DNA of 39,564 nucleotides from Kitasatospora sp. CB01950 (GTDB lineage: Bacteria > Actinomycetota > Actinomycetes > Streptomycetales > Streptomycetaceae). Location: contig NZ_LISX01000001.1 of assembly GCF_001905465.1 (NCBI RefSeq), forward strand, positions 965,284 through 1,004,847, given 5' to 3'. This document shows positions 15,930 through 24,717 of this stretch, in pieces; position 1 is the first letter of the stretch; the number at the start of each line of letters is the position of its first letter. Made by a program: the position numbers and the translations under genes. The notes below the pieces were generated by a model, which saw only the letters and a program-made list of their open reading frames with translations, was not told where the DNA came from and made no database searches.

Positions 15930-16844
15930 ATGCCGGACCGGACCCGACAGTGGCGGCCCGGGTACCCCCTCGACCTCGGCCGCACCCTCTACCCGCTGCA
16001 ACGCGGCACCGGCGACCCCGCCTTCCGCCGCGATCCCGACGGCACCGTCTGGCGCGCCTCCCGCACCCCCGACGGCCCCGGCACCCTGCGCATCCGCCCC
16101 CACCACGACGAGATCACCGCCACCGCGTGGGGCCCCGGCGCGGACTGGCTGCTCCAGCAACTCCCCGCCCTGCTCGGCGCCGAGGACGATCCCGCCGGAC
16201 TCGTCCTCCCGCCCGGCCCGCTCCGCGACGCCCAATGCGCCTGCCCCGGACTCCGGTTGACCCGCACCGGCCTTGTCCTGGAATCCCTCGTCCCGGCGAT
16301 CCTGGAACAGAAGGTCACCACCGGCGAGGCCTACCGCGCCTGGCGCACCCTGCTCCGCGACCACGGCGCCCCCGCCCCCGGCCCCGCCGCCGACCTCGGC
16401 ATGCGGGTCGCCCCCTCCGCCCGCGACTGGTCCCTCGTCCCCAGCTGGGCCTGGCACCGCGCCGGCGTCGACCCCAAGCGCTCCGCCACCGTCCAACGCG
16501 CCGTCCGCCTCGCCGCGAAGCTCGAAGCCGCTTCCGCGATGCCCTCCGCCGACGCCTTCGCCCGCCTCACCGCCGTCCCCGGCATCGGCCTCTGGACCGC
16601 CGCCGAGACCCTGCAACGCAGCAACGGCGACGCGGACGCCGTCTCCGTCGGCGACTTCCACCTCCCCGACATCGTCGGCTGGGCCCTGGCCGGCCGCCCC
16701 CGCAGCGACGACGCCCGGATGCTCACCCTCCTGGAGCCCTACCGCCCCCACCGCTACCGCCTCTGCCGCATCCTCCCCCTCACCGGAGCCCGCCCCCCGA
16801 AGTACGGCCCGCGCCTGACCCCGAACGACCACCGGGGGCGGTAG
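15930..16844 (+). CDS. AlkA-like DNA-3-methyladenine glycosylase (HhH-GPD)
   Basis: 304 residues. Base-excision repair glycosylase removing alkylated purines. The N-terminal ~110 residues form an AlkA-like beta domain; the helix-hairpin-helix is LTAVPGIGLWTAAETLQR (about 213-230); and the GPD-loop Asp is taken as Asp 242 in VSVGDFHLPD. ESLVPAILEQKVTTGEAYRAW is the typical start of the HhH-GPD core. No FeS-cluster cysteines are present, as in AlkA. The ATG at 15930 has a GAGG nine bases upstream and is preferred over an ATG in frame at 15780, which would lie inside the divergent gene. It converges with fbiB. Confidence 0.9.
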   Translation: MPDRTRQWRPGYPLDLGRTLYPLQRGTGDPAFRRDPDGTVWRASRTPDGPGTLRIRPHHDEITATAWGPGADWLLQQLPALLGAEDDPAGLVLPPGPLRDAQCACPGLRLTRTGLVLESLVPAILEQKVTTGEAYRAWRTLLRDHGAPAPGPAADLGMRVAPSARDWSLVPSWAWHRAGVDPKRSATVQRAVRLAAKLEAASAMPSADAFARLTAVPGIGLWTAAETLQRSNGDADAVSVGDFHLPDIVGWALAGRPRSDDARMLTLLEPYRPHRYRLCRILPLTGARPPKYGPRLTPNDHRGR

Positions 16845-16862
16845 TCGGGCCCGCCGCCCCCG
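16833..16862. terminator. bidirectional terminator between glycosylase and fbiB
   Basis: CGGGGGCGG (16833-16841) pairs with CCGCCCCCG (16854-16862) around 12 bases. It spans the glycosylase stop and the last bases before the convergent fbiB stop at 16871. Confidence 0.7.
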
Positions 16863-16870
16863 ACAGCGCC

Positions 16871-18172
16871 CTACCTGACCCGCAGGAAGTCGTCCGCCTC
16901 CCGAGGCCGACGCTCCTTCGGGGCCTCCGCCGGCCGCCCCACCGCAATGGCGCCCATGGGGTCCCACTCCGCCGGCAGGTCCAGGACGTCCCGGACGGTC
17001 TCCCGGCAGAACATCGTGGACGACACCCATGCCGACCCGTACCCCTCGCCGTTGAGGGTGACCAGCAGGTTCTGCACCGCGGCCCCCATCGCGACCGTGA
17101 ACATCTCCCGCTCCGCCCCCGCCCGCCGCGCGTCCGGGTAGCTGTGGGCGCCGTCCGTCACCAGGCAGGGAACCACCAAGTACGGTGCGTCCCGCAGCAC
17201 TTGACCCCGGGCCGTGCGCCGCGCGATGCGCTCCTCGGACCAGCCGTCGAGCTCCCGCAGATCCCGTTCCCACGCGCCGAGCATCGCGTCCAGCAGCCGC
17301 TCCCGGCTCTCCGCCGATTCGAGCAGCACGAACCGCCAGGGAGTGGTGTGGTGCGGCGCGGGCGCGGTGAGGGCAGCCGCCACGGCACGCCGGACCGCGC
17401 CGCCGTCTACCGGCTCGGAGGTGAACGCCCGGACGGTGCGCCGCAGCGTGACGGCCTCCCGGACGGCCTCCGACGTCCCCAACCGGAACATGTCGTCCAC
17501 CGAGGGTCGGACGATCGGCCGGGCCCCGTCCCCGTCCTCCGCGGTGACGAGGTGCGACAGGCCGCGCACGACGGCCACCGGCGTGCCGCTGGTCTTGCCC
17601 TTCACCAGGTCGGCCGCCGCGGCGAGTTCGTCGACGGTGGCGGTGATCGTGAAGAACAGCTCGTTGCCGTGGCTGTCGGTCCGCCCGCGGTGGTCGTCCA
17701 TCGCGGGAATCCCGGCCGCCCCGATGGCGACGTCGGTGAGGCCGTTGCGCCAGGGCCGCCCGAAGGTGTCGGTGACGAGGACGGCGAGCCGGCGGCCGGT
17801 GAGCTGCTGGAGCCGGGCGCGGATGCGGCGGGCCGACTCGTCCGGGTCGACCGGCAGCAGCAGGATCGTGCCGGCGGCGGTGTTGGACGCGTCGACACCG
17901 GCGGCGGCCATCACCAGGCCGTTGGGGTTCTCGACGATCCGGATCGGCCCGCGCCGGGCGACCAGCCGGACGGTCTCGGCGTCGATCGCGGCTTCCCGGT
18001 CGTTCGCGTGCAGCAGCCGGCCCTCGGCCTTGGAGACCACCTTGGAGGTGATCACCACGATGTCGCCGTCCGCGAACTCGCCCGCCTTGTGGATCAGTTC
18101 GGCGAGGTCGTCGCCCTCGCGGACCTCCGGCAGCCCGGTGACGGGCAGCACCCGCAGCTCGTCGGCGGTCAC
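16871..18172 (-). CDS. fbiB: bifunctional F420-0:gamma-glutamyl ligase / nitroreductase (FbiB)
   Basis: 433 residues, close to the ~450 of mycobacterial FbiB. Residues 1-~240 are the CofE ligase ([68 protein letters not shown]), which adds glutamates to F420-0 using GTP. Residues ~245-433 form an FMN-binding nitroreductase domain ([50 protein letters not shown]), which in FbiB reduces the dehydro-F420 intermediate. The GTG start overlaps the fbiA stop by four bases (GTGA), so translation is coupled. The frame remains open far upstream, but that part is fbiA antisense to its proper frame and is not coding here. Confidence 0.94.
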   Translation of the reverse strand: MTADELRVLPVTGLPEVREGDDLAELIHKAGEFADGDIVVITSKVVSKAEGRLLHANDREAAIDAETVRLVARRGPIRIVENPNGLVMAAAGVDASNTAAGTILLLPVDPDESARRIRARLQQLTGRRLAVLVTDTFGRPWRNGLTDVAIGAAGIPAMDDHRGRTDSHGNELFFTITATVDELAAAADLVKGKTSGTPVAVVRGLSHLVTAEDGDGARPIVRPSVDDMFRLGTSEAVREAVTLRRTVRAFTSEPVDGGAVRRAVAAALTAPAPHHTTPWRFVLLESAESRERLLDAMLGAWERDLRELDGWSEERIARRTARGQVLRDAPYLVVPCLVTDGAHSYPDARRAGAEREMFTVAMGAAVQNLLVTLNGEGYGSAWVSSTMFCRETVRDVLDLPAEWDPMGAIAVGRPAEAPKERRPREADDFLRVR

Positions 18173-19149
18173 TTGGCGGCCTCGGCAACCTCGGCGGCCA
18201 GCTCCAGGGCGGCGCGGGCCATCGCGGCGGTGGCGTCGACGTCGGTCATCATCAGCGGCACGGCCCGGCAGGCGATCCCGGCGGCCTCCACCTCGGCGAC
18301 CGCGCCGGCGTCCGTGCTGTCCACCAGCCAGCCGTCCAGCAGCCCGCCGTTGCCGCGCGAACCGTAGTGCTTGGCGACGGCCGCGGCCGAGGTCTCCACG
18401 CCGACGGCGGCGAGCACCTTGTCGGCCATGCCGCGCACCGGCGCGCCGCCGACGATGGGGGAGAGGCCCACCACGGGGGCGCTCGCGCCGGCCACCGCCT
18501 CCCGGATGCCCGGGACGGCGAGGACGGTGCCGATCGACACGATCGGGTTGGACGGCGGCAGCAGCACCAGGTCGGCGTCGGCGATGGCCTCCAGCACACC
18601 GGGCGCGGGCTTCGCGGTGTCCGCGCCGACCGGAACGATCGCCTCGGCGTCGACGGCGGCGTGCAGCCGCACCCAGTACTCCTGGAAGTGCACCACCCGC
18701 GGCCCGTCCGCGTCGCTGATCCGGACGTGCGTCTCGATCCGGTCGTCGCTCATCGGCAGCAGTCGCACGCCCGGCTTCCACCGGTCGCACAGCGCCTCGG
18801 TGACGGCGGACAGCGGGTAGCCCGCGGCGAGCATTTGAGTGCGGACGATGTGGGTGGCGAAGTCCCGGTCGCCGAGCCCGAACCACTCGGGGCCGACGCC
18901 GTAGGCCTTCATTTCTTCCTTGATCGACCAGGTCTCCTCGCGGCGCCCCCAGCCCTGTTCCTCGTTGATGCCGCCGCCGAGGGTGTACATCACGGTGTCC
19001 AGGTCGGGGCAGACCTTCAGCCCGTACAGATGGATGTCGTCGCCGGTGTTCCCGATCACGGTGATCTCGTCCGACGGCGAGACCGCCGCCTTCAGGCCGC
19101 GCAGGAACCTGGCCCCGCCGATCCCGCCCGCCAGTGCAGTGATTCGCAT
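18169..19149 (-). CDS. fbiA: 2-phospho-L-lactate transferase / FO transferase (FbiA, CofD)
   Basis: 326 residues. It joins the phospho-lactyl or phosphoenolpyruvyl moiety to FO, giving (dehydro-)F420-0. Family landmarks are the N-terminal [39 protein letters not shown] (metal- and FO-binding region), [30 protein letters not shown] and [20 protein letters not shown]. The ATG at 19149 is chosen because GGCAGGA lies eight bases upstream; the ATG at 19158 would sit directly against that site. It is the middle gene of cdo-fbiA-fbiB: 21 bp after cdo and overlapping fbiB by four bases. FO synthase and FbiD are not in the window. Confidence 0.94.
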   Translation of the reverse strand: MRITALAGGIGGARFLRGLKAAVSPSDEITVIGNTGDDIHLYGLKVCPDLDTVMYTLGGGINEEQGWGRREETWSIKEEMKAYGVGPEWFGLGDRDFATHIVRTQMLAAGYPLSAVTEALCDRWKPGVRLLPMSDDRIETHVRISDADGPRVVHFQEYWVRLHAAVDAEAIVPVGADTAKPAPGVLEAIADADLVLLPPSNPIVSIGTVLAVPGIREAVAGASAPVVGLSPIVGGAPVRGMADKVLAAVGVETSAAAVAKHYGSRGNGGLLDGWLVDSTDAGAVAEVEAAGIACRAVPLMMTDVDATAAMARAALELAAEVAEAAK

Positions 19150-19170
19150 GACCAACATCCTGCCAGCGGG

Positions 19171-19749
19171 TCAGTGCACCCGGTGACGCTGCTCCCGGGC
19201 GGCGGTCGGGTACTGGTTCATCTCGACCAGGCCGGGCGTGTACAGGTGGACGGAGACCGCGGGCTCCAGTGCGGCGTTGACCATCTCGTGCAGGTGGCCG
19301 GTGGCGAACACCCGCAGCCCGCCCGAGGCCAGGGTGCGCGAACCCTCGCCGCCGGCCGTCAACGCGCGTTCGGTGAGCTCGCCCTGAAGGACGGTCATCA
19401 CGCCGGTGGAGGGGCCGTGGTCGTGGAAGCCGCTGGACTGGCCGGGCAGCCAGCTGAGCAGCCACACCTCGTAGCCGGGGCCGGTCTCCAGCCGGGCGTA
19501 CCAGCGGGTCAGCGCGTCGTAGCGGACCAGCGGCTCCCAGCGGGCGCGGTCGGCGGCGATCTCCCGGACCAGCCGGGCGTAGCCGGCGACGGTGGTGGGG
19601 TGCGCGGGCAGGTCGGTGCGGGCCAGGTGCGGGAAGGCCGTCGGGTCGCCCGCGATGGACACGTCGCTCAGGCCGTCCGTCCAGCGCGGGGCGGTGACGG
19701 AGAGGGGCGGGCGCTTGCGGTCGCGGTTGCGCTTGCGGAAGCGGGGCAT
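19171..19749 (-). CDS. cysteine dioxygenase family protein
   Basis: 192 residues, cupin fold. Non-heme Fe(II) enzyme oxidising L-cysteine to cysteine sulfinate. The metal-binding histidines are visible as FHDHG (His 109, His 111) and GHLHE (His 154), within [19 protein letters not shown] and [15 protein letters not shown]. The first ~20 residues are basic ([14 protein letters not shown]) and look like an added tail. The start MPRFRK is inferred; there is no clear ribosome-binding site. It leads an operon with fbiA and fbiB, a link to F420 synthesis that the enzymology does not explain. Confidence 0.88.
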   Translation of the reverse strand: MPRFRKRNRDRKRPPLSVTAPRWTDGLSDVSIAGDPTAFPHLARTDLPAHPTTVAGYARLVREIAADRARWEPLVRYDALTRWYARLETGPGYEVWLLSWLPGQSSGFHDHGPSTGVMTVLQGELTERALTAGGEGSRTLASGGLRVFATGHLHEMVNAALEPAVSVHLYTPGLVEMNQYPTAAREQRHRVH

Positions 19750-20382
19750 TCGCACGGTATGACGTCCTCGGGTATTCGGCTGCGAGCAGGGATCAGCCGG
19801 ATCCGCGAGAGCGTTCAGGGGGGACTGTCCGCGCGGTCGGCCTCTGTTCCGGGGGCGGCGCGCGGTGGGACGCGTGCGCCTAGATACAGCGGAGACAGCG
19901 GCAACAACACGAGGAGTCCGCGGCAGCACCGAGGAGCGCGCGGCGGCGCTGGTCGGCGAAGAGGGCCAGGGACTCGGACATAGGGAAAAGCAGACCGCAA
20001 CCGACCCTCCAGTGTCAAGGAGCCAGGTCGGACATTCGGGTCACATCGCCGTGGAACCACCGGATGGGGTGATAAACGCCCAATCAGGTTTGGATGGGAA
20101 GATCACGGGGAAGGCACGGCGTGAGATCGCCTCGGACCCGTGCGGCCGGACGCGATCGGGTGGGCTGACGGCAGATCAGGAACCATGCGCGATGTCCGGG
20201 TTGTCCGGATATGTACACTATTCGTAGTGGCTTGGTTCCGGGGAGTGAATCCTTGGCCCAATACCAGAGCTCGGCTTGACTGGGCCAGAGTGACGCAACT
20301 GTAATTTCTCTCGTGTCGTTCCGCCGCACCGGCAACGGCAACACCACGGGGACGCCAAGAGGGGCAGAGGAGGCGCGCCAGA
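19750..20382. other. 633-bp non-coding region between cdo and whiB
   Basis: No credible gene is seen; frames crossing it have poor codon use and do not resemble known proteins. It is less GC-biased than its surroundings, with AT-rich islands near 20070-20090 (GGTGATAAACGCCC) and 20205-20230 (GGATATGTACACTATTCG) where promoters or operators are likely. It must hold the promoters for the cdo-fbiA-fbiB operon on one side and for whiB on the other. The best whiB promoter is listed separately. Confidence 0.7.
20276..20305 (+). promoter_or_regulatory. predicted whiB promoter TTGACT-18-TGTAAT
   Basis: TTGACT (20276-20281) and TGTAAT (20300-20305) are 18 bp apart. Transcription would begin near 20312, giving a leader of about 70 bases before whiB. 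An imperfect dyad TGAC-N6-GTAA (20291-20304) overlaps the -10, a place where a repressor could act. Confidence 0.55.
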
Positions 20383-20655
20383 ATGAGCGAGCTCTTTGAG
20401 CTGTTGATCGGTGAGGGCATCGAGGAAGAAGAAGAGGAACTCGGCTGGCAGGAGCGCGCGTTGTGCGCCCAGACGGACCCCGAGTCGTTCTTCCCCGAAA
20501 AGGGCGGATCCACCCGGGAGGCCAAGAAGGTCTGCCTGGCGTGCGAGGTCCGCGCCGAATGCCTGGAGTACGCCCTCGCCAACGACGAGCGGTTCGGCAT
20601 CTGGGGCGGCCTCTCCGAGCGCGAACGCCGCCGTCTGAAGAAGAGCGCGGTCTGA
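20383..20655 (+). CDS. whiB: WhiB transcription factor
   Basis: 90 residues. WhiB-like iron-sulfur protein that, with WhiA, controls sporulation septation in streptomycetes. The four cluster cysteines are Cys 28, 51, 54 and 60 (ALCAQ, KVCLACEVRAEC), followed by the G(I/V)WGG turn FGIWGG and a basic C-terminal tail ERRRLKK. The N-terminal Glu run (EGIEEEEEELGWQERALC) and the QTDPESFFPEKGGSTREAKK segment are those of WhiB itself rather than other Wbl paralogs. GAGGAGG lies ten bases before the ATG. The gene is monocistronic, with a terminator behind it. Confidence 0.96.
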   Translation: MSELFELLIGEGIEEEEEELGWQERALCAQTDPESFFPEKGGSTREAKKVCLACEVRAECLEYALANDERFGIWGGLSERERRRLKKSAV

Positions 20656-20680
20656 CTCCCTGCAGACCTCACCCGTGTCG

Positions 20681-20704
20681 GCGCCTCACCAACCGGTGGG
20701 GCGC
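20681..20704 (+). terminator. whiB terminator
   Basis: GCGCCTCACC (20681-20690) pairs with GGTGGGGCGC (20695-20704) with one G-T pair and an AACC loop. TTT follows. It sits 25 bases past the whiB stop. Confidence 0.75.
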
Positions 20705-20798
20705 TTTGGCATTTCCCGCAACACCCGGGCCGGCAGCGCCGATACCCGCTGCACGCTCTCTTCACACCACCCGGGACAACCCGACCACCCGGAGCCGT

Positions 20799-20804
20799 TA
20801 GTGT
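20799..20804 (+). promoter_or_regulatory. -10 box TAGTGT upstream of the large glycosyltransferase
   Basis: TAGTGT lies 46 bases before the ATG at 20851. It overlaps an in-frame GTG at 20803, which therefore cannot be the start if this is the promoter. No clear -35. Confidence 0.45.
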
Positions 20805-20850
20805 GGTGCGTCATCTGCCGTCAAACCCGAACCGGTGGTCCGCGCACCCG

Positions 20851-23800
20851 ATGACTGTCTACAGCCACCAGAGCGGCTTCTCCGCTGCCAGGCCACCCGC
20901 CTACCCGCGTCACCTGGTCACCGCGGTGATCGTGTCGCACGACGGCGCCCGCTGGCTGCCCCAGGCGCTCGCCGGGCTGCTCGGCCAGGACCGGCAGGTG
21001 CAGCGCATCCTCGCCGTCGACACCGGCTCCACCGACAACTCCCCGCAGCTGCTCGCCGACACCCTCGGCGACTGGCTCCCCGACAGCGGCCCGCAGATCC
21101 TCGGCCGCCGGGTCGGCTTCGGCCGCGCCGTCGGCGAAGCCGTCTTCAACAGCCCGCCGCTGCGCCCCGAAGACCTCTCCTACAGCCTCGACCCGTCCGG
21201 CTACGACCCGGTCACCGGCGGCTGGGACGACTTCGGCGACCCGCTCGGCGCCGAGCACGACCTCGGCCGCGGCGGACCGCGCGAGACCAAGCCGGTCGAG
21301 TGGCTCTGGCTGCTGCACGACGACTGCGAACCGCAGACCGACGCCCTGCGCCGCCTGCTCCAGGTCGCCGACTCCACCCCGACCGCCGCCGTGGTCGGCC
21401 CCAAGCTCCGTTCCTGGTACGACCGCAGGCAGCTGCTGGAGGTCGGCGTCACCATCGCCCGCTCCGGCCGCCGTTGGACCGGCCTCGACCGCCGCGAACA
21501 GGACCAGGGCCAGCACGACCAGGTCCGCCCGGTGCTCGCCGTCTCCACCGCCGGCATGCTGGTCCGCCGCGACGTCTTCGAGGAACTCGGCGGATTCGAC
21601 CGGGCGTTGCCGCTGATGCGCGACGACACCGACTTCTGCTGGCGGGTCAACGCCGCCGGCCACCGGGTCGTGGTCGCCCCCGACGCCGTGCTCCGGCATG
21701 CCGAGGCCGTCAGCCGCGAACGCCGCGCCATCGACTGCGGCCCCGCCCACCCGCACCGGGTCGACAAGTCCGGCGCCGTCTACACCCTGCTCGCCAACTC
21801 CAAGGGCGCGCTGTTCCCCTACGTCCTGCTCCGGCTGATCATCGGCACCCTGCTGCGGGTGATCGTCAACCTGGTCGGCAAGGACCCCCGGCAGGCCTAC
21901 GACGAGATCGCCGGCCTCGGCCACGAACTGCTGCGCCTGCCACGGCTGATGGCCGCCCGCGCGCGCCGCCGCAAGACCCGCTCGGTCGACTCGCTGGACG
22001 ACCGCACCCTGTTCCCCGCCCCCGGCGCGACCGTCCGGCTCGCCGTGGAGAACGTGGTCGGCTCGCTCGGCATCGGCGGCGCCGACGACGCGGGCGCCGG
22101 CCGGCACGGCTCCGTCGAGTCCGGCCCCGGCGAGGACGACACGGACGACCTGGTGGTCGAACAGTTCGCGCTGCTCAAGAAGTTGGTGCGGCGGCCCGCC
22201 CCGGTGCTGTTCGCCGCCCTGCTGCTGTTCTCGCTCGTCGCCTGCCGCAACCTGATCGGCTCCGGCTACCTGCAGGGCGGCGCGCTGCTGCCCGCCGGCG
22301 ACGGCGCGGCCGGCCTGTGGAACATGTTCGCCGACTCCTGGCACCCCGTCGGCACCGGCTCCACCGCCACCGCCCCGCCCTACCTCGGCGTGCTGGCCAT
22401 CCTCTCCTGGGCGCTGTTCGGCCACGCCGACCTGGCGATCACCCTGCTCGTGGTGCTCTCCGTGCCGCTGTCCGCGGTCGGCGCCTACCTGGTCTCCCGG
22501 CCGCTGATCGCCTCCAAGCTGGTCCGCGCCTGGGCCAGCGCCAGCTACGCGCTGCTGCCCGCCGCCACCGGCGCGCTCGCCCAGGGCCGGATCGGCACTG
22601 CGGTGCTCGCCGTGCTGCTGCCCCCGCTGGCCCGCGCCGCCGCGATCACCGCCGGTCTCGGCATCCGGAAGGAGACCGCCGCCAAGGGCGCCCGCCCCGG
22701 CTGGCGCTCCGCCTGGATGACCGTGCTGATGCTCACCGTCAGCACCGCCTTCGTCCCGCTGATCTGGGCCATAGCGGTGCCGCTCTGCGCGGCCGCGCTG
22801 GTCCACGCGGTGCTCCGCGGCGGCGCGTTCGGCTCCGGCATGCAGGCGGTGCGGCTGCTCGGCCTGCGTGTCGCGGTGATCCTCGGCGTGCCCGTGCTGG
22901 TGCTCGCCCCCTGGTCGATCGAGGTCCTCACGCACCCGTCCCGGCTGCTGCTGGAGGCCGGCGTGCCCGGCTTCAGCGGCCCGGCCGCCGACCCGCTCGG
23001 CCTGGTGCTGGTCAACCCCGGCGGCGCCGGCGTCCCGCCGGTGTGGCTGTCGGCCGGCGTGGTGCTGTCCGCGCTCGCCGCGCTGCTGCGCGCCGACCGC
23101 CGCCGCGCGGTGCTCGCCGCCTGGGGCGCGGCCGCCGCCGGACTGCTCTTCTCGGTCGCCGTGGCCGGCACCGTCGTCACCCCCGCCTCCGGCGGACCCG
23201 ACACCGCCGCCTGGGCCGGCCCGGCCACCCTGCTGGCCGGCGTCGCGCTGCTGGCCGCCGCCGCGATCGGCGCGGACGGCGCCAACGCCCGCGTCTCCGG
23301 CATCGCGTTCGGCTGGCGTCAGCCGGTCGCCGCGCTGGTGCTGGCCTTCGCCGTGCTGGCGCCGGTCGGCACCGCCGCCTGGTGGGCGATCGTCGGCGCC
23401 GACGGCCCGCTGCGGCGCGACACCGCCGCGCAGGTCCCGGCGTTCATCGCGGAGGCCGGTGACACCACCGACCGCTCCCGCACCCTGACGATCAGCGGCG
23501 ACGCCGACGGCACCGCCATCCGCTACGCGCTGGTCCGCGGCGCCGGCCTGACCACCGGCCAGGCCGAGGGCACCGTGGACGCGGCCGCCGACCAGCAGCT
23601 CGGGCAGATCACCGCCAAGCTGCTGGCCGGCTCCGGCGGCGACCTGGCCCGCACGCTGGCCGGCTACGGCGTCAGCTACATCCAGGCCAAGGACCCGGTG
23701 CTCGGCAAGGTCCGGGACGTCCTCGACACCACCCCGGGCGTGATCCGGCTCAGCCTCGACCACGGCGTCGGCCTCTGGCAGGTCTCCGCCGTCCCCGGCA

Positions 23801-24711
23801 GCCGCGCCCAGATCGTCAGCCCCGGCACCGTCCCGGTGATCGTCCCGGCCGGCGACCACGACATCTGGAGCAAGATCCCGGCCGGCCCGGCCGGCCGCCA
23901 GCTGCGGCTCGCCGAACAGGCCGACCCGGCCTGGGAAGCCACCCTGGACGGCAAGCCGCTCACCGCCGTCACCCTGGACGGCTGGGCGCAGGGCTTCCAA
24001 CTGCCGCCCGAGGGCGGCCGACTGGAGGTCACCCGCAGCGACGGCCTGCTGCACACCGGCTGGGTCTGGGCGCAGCTCGCGCTCGGCGTGGTCGTGCTGG
24101 TGCTCGCACTGCCCGGCCGCCGCAACCACAACGACGACGACCTGCCCGAGGAGGTCGTCGCCGCCCAGGCGCTGGCCGCCGCCGCGCAGGCCCAGGCCCC
24201 CGCCCCCGGCAGCCGCCGGGCCCGCCGACTCGCCGAACGCGGCGAGGGCGAGGACCAGGGCGCCGAACCCGGCGTCTACGCCACCGGAGTCCCGGCGCAG
24301 TCGGCCGGCGAACCCGAGCCCGCCGAGGCCTACCGGGCCGAGCCCGAGCCGTTCGCCGACCCGTACCAGGCCGACCCCTACCAGACGAACCCGTACCAGC
24401 AGCAGGGCTACCAGTCCGACGGCTACGGCTACGACTACACCCAGCAGCAGCCGGTCGGCGCGCCCTACCAGCCCGAGACGTACGACCAGTACGGGCAGCC
24501 GCAGCAGCAGCCCGGCTACGGCTACGACGCCCCGCCCGCCCAGGGCTGGACCGACCCGTACGCGGCCGACGCCGGCTACCCGCAGCAGCAGGACGGGCAG
24601 CAGGACGCCCAGCAGCAGGCCTGGCTGCCCGAACAGCAGCAGCCCACCACCTACTACGACCCCAACGACCCCTACGGCGGCCACCCGCAGCAGCCCGGAA
24701 CGGGGAGCTGA
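20851..24711 (+). CDS. large membrane-bound family 2 glycosyltransferase
   Basis: 1286 residues. Residues ~20-300 are a GT2 GT-A domain: VTAVIVSHDGARWLP, DTGSTDNS (57-64), LWLLHDDCEP with the metal-binding acids near 157-159, and FDRALPLMRDDTDFCWRVN near the catalytic base. Residues ~320-1080 hold about a dozen hydrophobic spans with a long outer loop before the last one, so the chain is an integral membrane enzyme. The last ~190 residues are disordered and rich in Gln, Tyr and Pro (DPYQADPYQTNPYQQQGYQ). It probably extends a lipid-linked envelope glycan. It is followed after six bases by the DUF5719 gene in the same operon; this pairing downstream of whiB is conserved in streptomycetes as I recall. 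Confidence 0.9.
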   Translation: MTVYSHQSGFSAARPPAYPRHLVTAVIVSHDGARWLPQALAGLLGQDRQVQRILAVDTGSTDNSPQLLADTLGDWLPDSGPQILGRRVGFGRAVGEAVFNSPPLRPEDLSYSLDPSGYDPVTGGWDDFGDPLGAEHDLGRGGPRETKPVEWLWLLHDDCEPQTDALRRLLQVADSTPTAAVVGPKLRSWYDRRQLLEVGVTIARSGRRWTGLDRREQDQGQHDQVRPVLAVSTAGMLVRRDVFEELGGFDRALPLMRDDTDFCWRVNAAGHRVVVAPDAVLRHAEAVSRERRAIDCGPAHPHRVDKSGAVYTLLANSKGALFPYVLLRLIIGTLLRVIVNLVGKDPRQAYDEIAGLGHELLRLPRLMAARARRRKTRSVDSLDDRTLFPAPGATVRLAVENVVGSLGIGGADDAGAGRHGSVESGPGEDDTDDLVVEQFALLKKLVRRPAPVLFAALLLFSLVACRNLIGSGYLQGGALLPAGDGAAGLWNMFADSWHPVGTGSTATAPPYLGVLAILSWALFGHADLAITLLVVLSVPLSAVGAYLVSRPLIASKLVRAWASASYALLPAATGALAQGRIGTAVLAVLLPPLARAAAITAGLGIRKETAAKGARPGWRSAWMTVLMLTVSTAFVPLIWAIAVPLCAAALVHAVLRGGAFGSGMQAVRLLGLRVAVILGVPVLVLAPWSIEVLTHPSRLLLEAGVPGFSGPAADPLGLVLVNPGGAGVPPVWLSAGVVLSALAALLRADRRRAVLAAWGAAAAGLLFSVAVAGTVVTPASGGPDTAAWAGPATLLAGVALLAAAAIGADGANARVSGIAFGWRQPVAALVLAFAVLAPVGTAAWWAIVGADGPLRRDTAAQVPAFIAEAGDTTDRSRTLTISGDADGTAIRYALVRGAGLTTGQAEGTVDAAADQQLGQITAKLLAGSGGDLARTLAGYGVSYIQAKDPVLGKVRDVLDTTPGVIRLSLDHGVGLWQVSAVPGSRAQIVSPGTVPVIVPAGDHDIWSKIPAGPAGRQLRLAEQADPAWEATLDGKPLTAVTLDGWAQGFQLPPEGGRLEVTRSDGLLHTGWVWAQLALGVVVLVLALPGRRNHNDDDLPEEVVAAQALAAAAQAQAPAPGSRRARRLAERGEGEDQGAEPGVYATGVPAQSAGEPEPAEAYRAEPEPFADPYQADPYQTNPYQQQGYQSDGYGYDYTQQQPVGAPYQPETYDQYGQPQQQPGYGYDAPPAQGWTDPYAADAGYPQQQDGQQDAQQQAWLPEQQQPTTYYDPNDPYGGHPQQPGTGS

Positions 24712-24717
24712 CCCGAG

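Noticed and set aside
19865..20227. 120-codon plus-strand frame between cdo and whiB
   Set aside because: Poor codon use, no ribosome-binding site, no recognisable similarity.
20291..20304. BldD-box candidate TGAC-N6-GTAA upstream of whiB
   Set aside because: Spacing is one base longer than the consensus I know, so it is not called as a BldD site.
20803..20805. Upstream GTG as start of the large glycosyltransferase
   Set aside because: It overlaps the TAGTGT -10 box and lacks a ribosome-binding site; ATG 20851 starts the conserved part.
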